Below are positions 56,035 to 63,158 of a stretch of DNA of 64,000 nucleotides, in pieces. How positions within the stretch are numbered: the stretch's first letter is position 1; each line of letters starts with the position of its first letter. The position numbers and the translations under genes were made by a program. This stretch comes from JAFAGX01 sp035622175. Its GTDB lineage: Bacteria > Acidobacteriota > Terriglobia > Terriglobales > Acidobacteriaceae. The notes under the pieces were generated by a model. That model was not told where the DNA came from. It did no database searches and saw only the letters and a list, made by a program, of their open reading frames with translations. The stretch is from positions 17,425 through 81,424 of the forward strand of contig DASPVV010000081.1 in NCBI GenBank assembly GCA_035622175.1, in the 5' to 3' direction.

Positions 56035-56050
56035 TTCTGTTATAATCGCC
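56035..56050 (+). promoter_or_regulatory. Extended -10 promoter upstream of PagL-like gene
   Basis: TCTGTTATAATCGCC carries TATAAT at 56041-56046 preceded by TG. It matches the promoter at 48446-48460 at all but one of 15 positions. It would give a leader of about 220 bases to the PagL-like start; within it gagccccc and gggggttc (about 56184-56213) can pair. Confidence 0.5.
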
Positions 56051-56273
56051 ATCGCTTGTCAATGCCGGCCCGCGTTCGATCTATTTTCCCCTGGTTTTCA
56101 TCCTGCTTCTACAGGCGGTTCCCGTGGTTTGGCAGAGATTCGCTCCAGCCTTTCCTCGAAGGCCGCCAGTCATTAGCTCCTCTTGAGCCCCCCCAGGGCC
56201 GTTTTCGGGGGTTCGACTTCTGCCCCCTTCTCGAAGACGGTGCGCAGGCGGTACTCATGATGGGAAAACAACC

Positions 56274-56897
56274 TTGGCGATAACCACGGTTGCCCCATGG
56301 CGCGCCAGGCTACGATTCCTCTGCCTGTTTCTCCTGTTGCTGGCAGGTCGAGTGGGAGCTCAGACGATGCCTCCTCAGGCGAACAACCCTCAGGCCCGGG
56401 ACTTCAGTGTATGGATCGCAGGTGCAACCGGGGAAGAGAACACCAACTCCTTCGCTGAGGCGCAGGTTTGGTCTACGGGAGTCTTCCTGGGCTGGGTGAT
56501 TGTCGCGAAAGCTGGCAGCGGCTGGCGGCAGGGTGGTCTAGAGTACGGTTTCAGCCTGATCCCGGCTGCTGTCCAAACAAGACCTCAGCATATCTTCGGT
56601 GGTGGCTTTGAGCCTGTCGTTCTGCGCTGGAACTCGAGCCACCACCTCGGACGCCTGACACCCTATATCGAGCTGGCGGGGGGCGGGTTATTCACCAACT
56701 CGAATTTACCTCCCGGCAATACTTCCTCGTTTAACTTCACGGCGAGGGCAGGTGGTGGCCTCCAAGTATCCACGAAGAAGGGTCAATCCTTCGATGCAGC
56801 TTGCCGATGGTCGCACATCTCCAACGCAAACTTAGGCGTGCGCAATCCGGAATTCAATGGCATACAGCTCAGTATTGGGTATCACTGGTTCAAATAG
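56274..56897 (+). CDS. PagL-like acyloxyacyl hydrolase (lipid A 3-O-deacylase family)
   Basis: The protein has 207 residues from a TTG with ggga about 8 bases before it; the start is not certain. A signal peptide (about 10-30: RLRFLCLFLLLLAGRVGAQ) precedes a small outer-membrane barrel. The C-terminal part carries the PagL catalytic signature WSHISNANLGVRNPEFN, with His181, Ser183 and a nearby Glu, and ends with the barrel strand LSIGYHWFK. PagL removes the 3-linked acyl chain of lipid A at the outer membrane. Acidobacteriota homologues are common, and their lipid target is usually not tested. Confidence 0.82.
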   Translation: MAITTVAPWRARLRFLCLFLLLLAGRVGAQTMPPQANNPQARDFSVWIAGATGEENTNSFAEAQVWSTGVFLGWVIVAKAGSGWRQGGLEYGFSLIPAAVQTRPQHIFGGGFEPVVLRWNSSHHLGRLTPYIELAGGGLFTNSNLPPGNTSSFNFTARAGGGLQVSTKKGQSFDAACRWSHISNANLGVRNPEFNGIQLSIGYHWFK

Positions 56898-57088
56898 GCA
56901 GCTCCGATTCCGCAGGGAGGGGGCAGACGCAGCGCTGAACACCACAAATCAACACGATATTCAGACCGTGCGGGCAGAAACCATCGCGGCCATGGATCAA
57001 CCGGCCCGGGAGTTTCAGTTTGGGGGGCAGACCAAGAGGGTACAATGCAGGAGTGGGACGCAGGTGTGACGTGCCCGTAAGTGATTGA

Positions 57089-57165
57089 GGGGCTGTAGCT
57101 CAGCAGGATAGAGCAAGCGGTTCCTAACCGCTAGGTCGCCAGTTCGATTCTGGCCAGCCCCTCCA
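57089..57165 (+). tRNA. tRNA-Arg (anticodon CCT)
   Basis: The complete cloverleaf is visible: acceptor ggggctg pairs with cagcccc (7 bp), D-stem gctc/gagc, anticodon stem agcgg/ccgct with loop ttcctaa (anticodon CCT), and T-stem gccag/ctggc with loop ttcgatt. The 3' CCA is encoded in the DNA (57163-57165). No duplicated 3' end suggesting an integration site was noticed nearby. Confidence 0.96.
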
Positions 57166-57271
57166 GCCCTATGAACTCGAAAAAAGCTAGAATCTACACC
57201 ACCTGAAAGCCCTACGAGCAGAACTGCGATAGGCACGTACCAGAGCAGCCACGCCGGGCGGCGCGGTCCTT

Positions 57272-58924
57272 TCAGGACTCGTACTTCCAACTCCCGCCGA
57301 CCATGGTCCGCTCCACTCGGATCTGGATCAGTTCGGAGGGGTCAGTCTTAAACGGATCCCGATCGAGCACGACCAGGTCCGCGAACTGTCCCGGCCGAAT
57401 GGAGCCCTTTAGGTTTTCTTCGAAGGCCGCGTATGCACCATTCACCGTGCCACAACGGATGGCTTCCTCGAGAGTAATCCGTTGATTAGGCCCCCAGACG
57501 TTTCCCTTCATGTCTGTCCGCGTGAGCTGCGACTGCAACCACATCATGGGATTCGGCGGGCTAGCCGTGTAATCGGATGAATCCGTGGGACGTAGGCCGG
57601 CGTCGAGGAAGCTGCGCATGGGAAACATGTGCTCGGTGCGCTCTCGACCATAGAAGTGCAGAACGTCGCCGTGAAAATATACGTAACCGGAAAAGGGCGC
57701 GGGAATCGCCTGCAGGGAACGCATCCGCTCTATGAGCGCATCGTTCGGCAGGGTGCAATGTTCAATGCGGAAACGCGCGTCTTTTTTAGGCATCTCGTTC
57801 TCGACCTGCTCATACACCCCGAGGATACGGTCGATCGCCAGGTCGCCGTTGGCATGGGTGGCCAGCTGCCAACCCGCCCGGTGCGCTTTGGATCCGGTCT
57901 GGTAGAGCTGGTCGCGGCTGGAAAGCTGCAAGCCGACATAGTTGTTCGGAATCCCGATGTAGGGTTGGGAGAGCCATGCGGTGCGCTCCGAGATGGAGCC
58001 GTCGGCGTATTGCTTCACCGCACCGATACGCACCCATTCGTCGCCGAAACCGGTATGAATCCCGGCAGCCATGAAGTGATCGAGAGACGCGGCGGAGATG
58101 TGACAGTAGACGCGCATCCCAAGTTCGCCGGCATCGCGCGCATCCTGGTAGCCCTGCACGTCCTCGGGCGAGGCATCCGCATCGCAGGCGGAAGTAATTC
58201 CGTTGCCGGTGAAGAGTTTGGAGATCAGCCTCGTGCCTTGGCGATAGTCCTGCCGCGTGTTGTTTCGGGGAATCAATTTCAGGAAAACCTGGGCCGCCGC
58301 ATCGCCCACGAAACCGGTCAGCTGGCCGGCGGAATCGTGCTCCAATCGACCCCCGGGCGGATCCGGCGTTTGGTCGGTGATCTTGGCCAGCTGTAACGCC
58401 GTGGAGTTCACGAATGCCGTGTGGCCGCCACGATGCTGCACCAGCACCGGATGATCGCCGACCGCCGCGTCGAGATCATGCCGATTGAGCGGTCGTGGGG
58501 TCTTGCCGTCGTCGTACAAGAATCCGAGCACCCATTCACCGGGCGGCGTCTCACGCGCGCGGTCGTGCAGAACAGCTAGTATTTGTTCGATAGAATCTTT
58601 ATCGCAGGCCACTTTGTAGAGATGCTCGACCCCTGATTCGACGGGATGGGCGTGCGCGTCGTTGAAACCAGGAAGAACGGTCTTGAACGCCAGGTCAACC
58701 TTACGCGTACGCGCCGTCCCCAAGGACAATACATCGTCATTCGAGCCGACCACCAAGAACCGTCCGCCACTGATCGCCGCCGCCTGCGCTCGCGGCTGGG
58801 CTTCATCTACCGTCCAGATGTTTCCGTTGTACAGAATCATCTCCGGATCTTCTCTGCGCAGAACCGGCAGCGCTAGCAGACTGCCCATTCCCAGCAGGAA
58901 ATTCCGACGAGAAATGGATCGCAC
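57272..58924 (-). CDS. Exported amidohydrolase, YtcJ type
   Basis: The protein has 550 residues with a Tat signal, SISRRNFLLGMGSLLALPVL. It has the amidohydrolase-3 pattern of YtcJ/N-substituted formamide deformylase-like enzymes: LYNGNIWTVDEAQPRAQAAA, PGFNDAHAHPVESG (metal HAH), GVE and LVQHRGGHTAFVNSTAL in the middle, RFRIEHCTLP, and the late metal Asp in DSSDYTASPP. The fold is a metal-dependent TIM barrel that hydrolyses amides. The substrate is unknown. The TetR-type regulator 221 bases upstream on the same strand may control it, but no operator palindrome stood out. Confidence 0.88.
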   Translation of the reverse strand: MRSISRRNFLLGMGSLLALPVLRREDPEMILYNGNIWTVDEAQPRAQAAAISGGRFLVVGSNDDVLSLGTARTRKVDLAFKTVLPGFNDAHAHPVESGVEHLYKVACDKDSIEQILAVLHDRARETPPGEWVLGFLYDDGKTPRPLNRHDLDAAVGDHPVLVQHRGGHTAFVNSTALQLAKITDQTPDPPGGRLEHDSAGQLTGFVGDAAAQVFLKLIPRNNTRQDYRQGTRLISKLFTGNGITSACDADASPEDVQGYQDARDAGELGMRVYCHISAASLDHFMAAGIHTGFGDEWVRIGAVKQYADGSISERTAWLSQPYIGIPNNYVGLQLSSRDQLYQTGSKAHRAGWQLATHANGDLAIDRILGVYEQVENEMPKKDARFRIEHCTLPNDALIERMRSLQAIPAPFSGYVYFHGDVLHFYGRERTEHMFPMRSFLDAGLRPTDSSDYTASPPNPMMWLQSQLTRTDMKGNVWGPNQRITLEEAIRCGTVNGAYAAFEENLKGSIRPGQFADLVVLDRDPFKTDPSELIQIRVERTMVGGSWKYES

Positions 58925-59145
58925 CGCATCACCTCCAACAAACCGGCGGATACTGGCTGGCGATCATTATTGCGCAAACGGCAGATTCATGCGCTCGGTC
59001 CCGTGCAAGGAGCAAACCTGGCCCGAGGTCGGACCGGCGGGCTGACCCGAGAAACGAGTTGATTCCGTTCTCGGGTATCACCAGCTCGGCCTGGAAGCCG
59101 GGCTGGACGTACCGCGATCTGGTTGCTTCTTCCCTCGGGGTTGGG

Positions 59146-59733
59146 TTAATGAAAGGCTCCAGCGAAGAAGATTTCCGTGTATTCGTGGGCGATCTGTTCC
59201 GCGCTGAGCGTGCCTTCCTGCTTGTACCACTGGTGGAGCCAGTTAATCATGCCGAGCAAGGCAAACGTGGCCGCTCGCGCGCTGACCTCCGGGGAAGAAC
59301 CTCGAGCCAGCTGCACCTCCGCGATGAGTCTTTCCAGAAACTGGATGTAGCTTTTTTTGCGGGTGTTGATCTGCTTGCGCAGGGAAGGAGGCAGAGGATG
59401 ATTCTCATGCAACAAAACCGTGATCTCTCGATCGCGCACGCTCAACACGACGTCGACATGTAGGCGGATGAGAGCCCGCAGGCGCTCTTCCGGATTCTGA
59501 ATGGTGCGCAGGGGCTCAAGCACTCGTTGCTCGGTGATGTCCAGAGCGTGGCTCATGAGTTCGAACAGGATTTCGTCCTTGCTCTGGAAATGGTGATAAA
59601 GACCACCCTTGCTCAGTTTCAGGGCGGCAGCGATGTCGTTCATCGAGGTGGCATCATAGCCGCGCTGCTGGAACAGACGTGCTGCCACGCGCAGGATTTC
59701 CTGCCGGGAGTCAACCAAGGTGGTAGGACTCAT
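59146..59733 (-). CDS. TetR-family transcriptional regulator
   Basis: The protein has 195 residues from ATG 59733 (MSPTTLVDSRQEIL), preferred over the longer frame to 59862. The N-terminal helix-turn-helix reads ILRVAARLFQQRGYDATSMN, DIAAALKLSKGGLYHHF and SKDEIL, which is the canonical TetR signature. The C-terminal ligand domain (about 60-195) has the pattern seen in fatty-acid or CoA-ester regulators (HLHQ-type GMINWLHQWYKQEG), but the ligand cannot be assigned. The downstream YtcJ-type amidohydrolase is on the same strand. Confidence 0.9.
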   Translation of the reverse strand: MSPTTLVDSRQEILRVAARLFQQRGYDATSMNDIAAALKLSKGGLYHHFQSKDEILFELMSHALDITEQRVLEPLRTIQNPEERLRALIRLHVDVVLSVRDREITVLLHENHPLPPSLRKQINTRKKSYIQFLERLIAEVQLARGSSPEVSARAATFALLGMINWLHQWYKQEGTLSAEQIAHEYTEIFFAGAFH

Positions 59734-59936
59734 CGCGGCACACAATATACACCTGCTCGTGCGGGAGGAGAATTCTCGCACCTCTCGGGGCCTGAAAGAT
59801 GAGACAGGAGTTGTGAACATCGCTGTGGAAAAAGTGGATCGTCCGTTTCCGGTCGTAACCAAGTACTGATTCCTTAACTACTTGTATTTTTGCCATTCAC
59901 GCTGCGCGTTTGAGGCGTTTGCACTAAAAAATGGCG
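59734..59936. other. Intergenic, upstream of TetR gene
   Basis: No gene is recognised. The region should contain the TetR promoter on the minus strand. It leads into a plus-strand promoter at 59937. Confidence 0.4.
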
Positions 59937-59965
59937 TTGACATTTTCTTGAGGACTATTTAGTGT
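59937..59965 (+). promoter_or_regulatory. Promoter with perfect -35 box ahead of hairpin-dense region
   Basis: TTGACA at 59937-59942 matches the consensus exactly. Candidate -10 boxes are TTTAGT (59958-59963, spacing 15) or TAGTGT (59960-59965, spacing 17), both weak. The next plus-strand frame starts only at about 60358, so any transcript would have a leader or be an untranslated RNA of about 300-400 bases. Confidence 0.4.
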
Positions 59966-59986
59966 GACTCGCGTCGACGGTCGAAA

Positions 59987-60272
59987 GGCTTGGTTCAAAT
60001 AAAATTAGCCAAGCCAAAGTAGGCCGGGTGATTGATTCGGCAGGGCAACCTGTCGAACCTCCAGACCCGAAAAAACCAGCTACTCTGCGAGGAGTAGGTG
60101 GGGTTTGGAACTGCGAAAGCAGTGATTGCATCAAGGGCTGTGACGGTGCGTGTCTCCACGCTGTCGGCTCCCTCGCAGGAGGTGGCAGCTAGAGCATAAC
60201 CAATGTCACAGCCTTTTCCCTTTCTGCCTTCCTCGCGTGGGATCGCGGGAAGGAGTGCTGGTCTGCGCCAGC
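59987..60272 (+). ncRNA. Possible structured RNA with two GNRA-capped stems; family not recognised
   Basis: Seven hairpins follow each other. P1 is 59987-60015 (ggcttgg/ccaagcc). P2 is 60036-60057 (9-bp stem with one G-T pair, GCAA tetraloop). P3 is 60061-60108 (8-bp outer stem ccagaccc/gggtttgg around an inner ctactc/gagtag stem). P4 is 60110-60123 (actgc, GAAA tetraloop, gcagt). P5 is 60142-60165 (gcgtg/cacgc). P6 is 60227-60253 (ccttcc-t-cgcg/cgcg-ggaagg). P7 is 60257-60272 (gctgg/ccagc). No protein-like frame covers the stretch. Conserved motifs of RNase P, tmRNA, SRP RNA and the common riboswitches were not found. It could be a regulatory RNA, a leader of the DUF3592-like gene, or fortuitous GC-rich pairing. 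Confidence 0.3.
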
Positions 60273-60357
60273 TTTACCCAACCGACCCTACCAGGCTTGA
60301 ATCGCCAGATGCCGCATGCGGACCCCATTTTACGCTGCTGCCGCGATCATTCCTCGC

Positions 60358-60781
60358 GTGCATGAGACAGGCGTACAGATCACCCTCGGGCTCTTGGGGG
60401 TAGTTGCCATGGTAGCTCACCGTTGCCATCGGCTGGTGGTGGTAGCGAAAACGCGTTGAAGAAACCGAGGGATGGCCTCAGGCTGAAGCGACGATTGAAT
60501 CAAGTGGGCCTGAGGGCACCGCTCAAGGCCGGGCCCGGTTGCCGACATTCGCGTTCTCTTATCAGGTTGCCGGGAAGTATTACTCCGGTCGCTTCGCTCT
60601 TTTGCGGTATACCCCCGATCCTGATCGATCACTCATCGACCGGATGATCGGGCGCAAACTGCAGGTAGGGTACGACCCTCGTCGCCCAGAAGTTTGGTTT
60701 ATCCCCGACAAGGTGATCGAGGGCTGCAAGGTCGAGCAAAAGGTGGGTCCACATTTGATCGCCCTCTACCCGCAAAACTAA
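60358..60781 (+). pseudogene. DUF3592-like membrane protein gene with apparent one-base frameshift
   Basis: The 3' frame encodes a DUF3592-like domain: RVEETEGWPQAEATIESSG, then FSYQVAGKYYSGRFALLRY, GRKLQVGYDPRRPEVWFIP and a Gly-rich end. It has no usual start codon after its upstream stop at 60443. From GTG 60358 the preceding frame reads VHETGVQITLGLLGVVAMVA, the expected N-terminal membrane segment, and would join the domain if one A of the AAAA run at 60448-60451 were absent. Repaired length is about 141 residues. Either the sequence has a homopolymer error or the gene is broken. The domain's function is unknown; relatives are single-pass envelope proteins. Confidence 0.6.
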
Positions 60782-60829
60782 CTACCTCCTCTTAACTTAA
60801 CGTCGCGACCCGGATGGTTCCGCAACCTA

Positions 60830-62023
60830 CTAGGCACTCGGGTACAGTGCGGCCGACGATCCCACCCATTGCATATCCTTATTGTGGTCGACTCCCATCA
60901 TCAGCCCGCGCCCCATCCGCACAATGGTCATGACCGGCAACAGTTCTTCGACCCAGATATACATGATCCGGACCTCAGCCTTGGTTTTGCCAAACGGAGT
61001 CTCAATCACCGGCTCGAAGTTCATCCGTTCCTGCAAAATGTATTGCCAGCGTTTTTCCGCCGGGATTGCCGCCAAATCCTCTTTGCGGGGATGCATGAGG
61101 ACGCCCAACCCGGCAAAGGAAAACAGCGGTTTGACCACGGAATTCTCCAAACCACCCACCATTGTCGGCTGGCTGAGAAATTGGGTTCGCGGCACACACG
61201 GGTGCCGCAGGTAGGGCAGGGCAAACTTGCTCATGCGGAAATACCAGTTGGGGTGTCCGGCCCACTCCACCTTCAACTCCTCGTCAAAGCGGAATGTCAG
61301 CTTGGGCTTCTTGCGCACCAATTCGTCCACAATGGCGCGATTGTAGATCCGGTGAATCGGCACCCACTTGCCCGACTTTTCATAGAACAGTTGCTGGCCC
61401 TGCTTCTTGATGTCGCTGATCGAAACCGTAGCCACGCCGAGCAGCTTTTCCGTGAGCAGGAAATCCGGCAACGTCTTCTGCTGACGGGGGTCAATCTCCA
61501 TGATGATCACGTTGTCCGGGTCCTCGGAGCCCACGACGGCCCGCCGCAGGAGTTGCCGATAACCGTCCCACTCTAACCCGCCGAGAAGGTAGCGCAGATT
61601 GCGATCGAGATCGAAGACTTCCAGGTAGTTCTGCGACAGAATGGCTTGATAGGCGTACAGCGAGGGAAACCCCTGCAACTCGACCAGCCGGGGCTCCAAA
61701 TTGCCGGATGGCCCGCGCACCAGCCCGAAATCCACCTGGATGAACATGGGAAAGGGCGCTTCCCTTGGGACCTTATATTCCGGCGGGATGGCGGCTTCGG
61801 AAGCCCGGCGGTATTCTGGGCTTTCCAGTTGATGGATGAGTTCCTTGCCATACCCTGCCATCAGATCAAGCAGTCCCTTATCGAAGAAACAAGGAGTCTC
61901 GGAGATGCGGAATGGCACTGGCGTCCCGCACTGCCGTTCCATGACTTGCAAAAGCCTATGGTACTTTTTCGCGGTGAAGTTCTCATTGAATCTCCGGCGC
62001 AAGAGAGGAATCATGGGGCGCAA
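60830..62023 (-). CDS. ATP-grasp-like protein of unknown substrate
   Basis: The protein has 397 residues with no signal peptide. Patterns suggest an ATP-grasp fold of the kind seen in glutathione synthetase-like ligases: an RIYNRAIVDEL segment mid-protein, NSVVKPLFSFAGLGVLM (phosphate-binding Lys and Gly-rich loop), QYILQERMNFEPVIETPFG, and KAEVRIMYIWVEELLPVM (acidic and Arg metal/ATP residues). This reading is by pattern only. It follows the M29 peptidase by 58 bases on the same strand, after a carboxylate-amine ligase, so all three probably act in one route that forms or remodels a small peptide-like compound. Confidence 0.6.
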   Translation of the reverse strand: MRPMIPLLRRRFNENFTAKKYHRLLQVMERQCGTPVPFRISETPCFFDKGLLDLMAGYGKELIHQLESPEYRRASEAAIPPEYKVPREAPFPMFIQVDFGLVRGPSGNLEPRLVELQGFPSLYAYQAILSQNYLEVFDLDRNLRYLLGGLEWDGYRQLLRRAVVGSEDPDNVIIMEIDPRQQKTLPDFLLTEKLLGVATVSISDIKKQGQQLFYEKSGKWVPIHRIYNRAIVDELVRKKPKLTFRFDEELKVEWAGHPNWYFRMSKFALPYLRHPCVPRTQFLSQPTMVGGLENSVVKPLFSFAGLGVLMHPRKEDLAAIPAEKRWQYILQERMNFEPVIETPFGKTKAEVRIMYIWVEELLPVMTIVRMGRGLMMGVDHNKDMQWVGSSAALYPSA

Positions 62024-62081
62024 AGCCTGAATAACCGTTGCATGCCAAAGGATGGTACGACGAACGGGCCAACCGAATAGC

Positions 62082-63158
62082 TTAAATTACAAAGCAGCCC
62101 GCGCGCATGATCTGTTTGCCATCCACCCAAATGTCGAATTTCCTTCCCACGACATCAATATGGGTGGAGGAGTACCAGTCCGCCCCGGTGTGCATTCCGT
62201 AAGGGTTGCCGAACGCGATGTGGACTCCGGGATATTTCTCATCCTGCAGAATCTGCCCGATCACGTCTTTCAACTCGATGTTGGTGCCGATGGCGAATTC
62301 CCCCACCCGGTCGCTGTTCTCGTCGGTATGGGTATACCTCCAAAAGTCGTCTTCCAACTCTCGATTGGAGGAATGCGCCTCGGTCACGCGATTCTGTTGG
62401 ACCCGAATCGTGAGGGGCGTTTGCCGCAGTTCGCCGAACTTGGCGCACAGCCAATCCCCAACCACGCCATCAATGACAAAGGTTCCATTGACCTCCTCCG
62501 GCGTAGTGAACACCTCGCCTCCCGGCAGATTTCCCCACTTCTCCGGGCTGATCAACCCGCTGGTCTTGAGCCAGCGGTAGTTGGGATTCAGGCGAGTCAC
62601 CAGATCCGTGCCGGCGGCGGTCTTGGCCCGGATTTCCGACGCCGGCTCGACCATCTGCAACACCCGGGTGCTGATGCCATCGACTTTGCGGAAATCTGCG
62701 CGCATTCCTTCCCGCATGATCTGAGGGTTGATATTGACCATGTGGGCATGGCGAATCTTGTTTCGGTTCACGATGTCCGTCATTTGCATGCGGGAGGGTA
62801 GTTCGTTGGCCTGCGCCTGCACGGCAAAAATGCTGACCTGGCTGGTCTCGAGGTCCGCGGCGATCTCGGCGGGGAACTCCACCAGGGGCCGGGGCGCGAG
62901 ATCCTCGAGCAGCCACGCGCCATAGATCGCTCCCGCGCGCCGCAGTTCGGCTACGATGCTGGCCCCAATTTCCCGGGTGGCCTGGTCGGTGATGAGCGTG
63001 ACTTTTTCCCTGGGCCGGATGGCCAGGCACACTTCGACCGCGTTGCGGGCTCCTGGGGTAAGTTCTGGATCAAAGGCAAGATCTTCGAAGGTCGGTCGCT
63101 CTCGCCGCTGGGGCGAGTCCGCGGGGTTCAGGGCTTGGTCGACAGAATCTGCCATCAC
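62082..63158 (-). CDS. M29-family metallo-aminopeptidase
   Basis: The protein has 358 residues without a signal peptide. The C-terminal part contains the M29 (AmpS/aminopeptidase T) metal-binding elements in order: Glu in NLPGGEVFTTPEEV, Glu in RVGEFAIGTN, then HIAFGNPYGMHTGADWYSST with a following HIDVV. The N-terminal part carries the family's nucleotide-like fold (RPREKVTLITD, ELRRAGAIYGAWLLED). M29 enzymes are cytoplasmic aminopeptidases with broad or specialised substrates. Its start overlaps the stop of the upstream ligase by ATGA, indicating translational coupling. Confidence 0.88.
   Translation of the reverse strand: MMADSVDQALNPADSPQRRERPTFEDLAFDPELTPGARNAVEVCLAIRPREKVTLITDQATREIGASIVAELRRAGAIYGAWLLEDLAPRPLVEFPAEIAADLETSQVSIFAVQAQANELPSRMQMTDIVNRNKIRHAHMVNINPQIMREGMRADFRKVDGISTRVLQMVEPASEIRAKTAAGTDLVTRLNPNYRWLKTSGLISPEKWGNLPGGEVFTTPEEVNGTFVIDGVVGDWLCAKFGELRQTPLTIRVQQNRVTEAHSSNRELEDDFWRYTHTDENSDRVGEFAIGTNIELKDVIGQILQDEKYPGVHIAFGNPYGMHTGADWYSSTHIDVVGRKFDIWVDGKQIMRAGCFVI

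Noticed and set aside
56056..56283. 75-codon frame upstream of the PagL-like gene
   Set aside because: Composition is not protein-like, no homology pattern, and it overlaps the next start; better seen as untranslated leader.
57015..57290. Minus-strand frame of 91 codons across the tRNA
   Set aside because: It runs through the complete tRNA-Arg gene and matches the usual spurious translation of tRNA antisense sequence.
60244..60272. SRP-RNA-like string gggaaggagtgctgg
   Set aside because: The symmetric loops and the ggtc/ggaa/gcagc arrangement of the SRP apical domain are not there; the bases pair better in the P6 and P7 hairpins.
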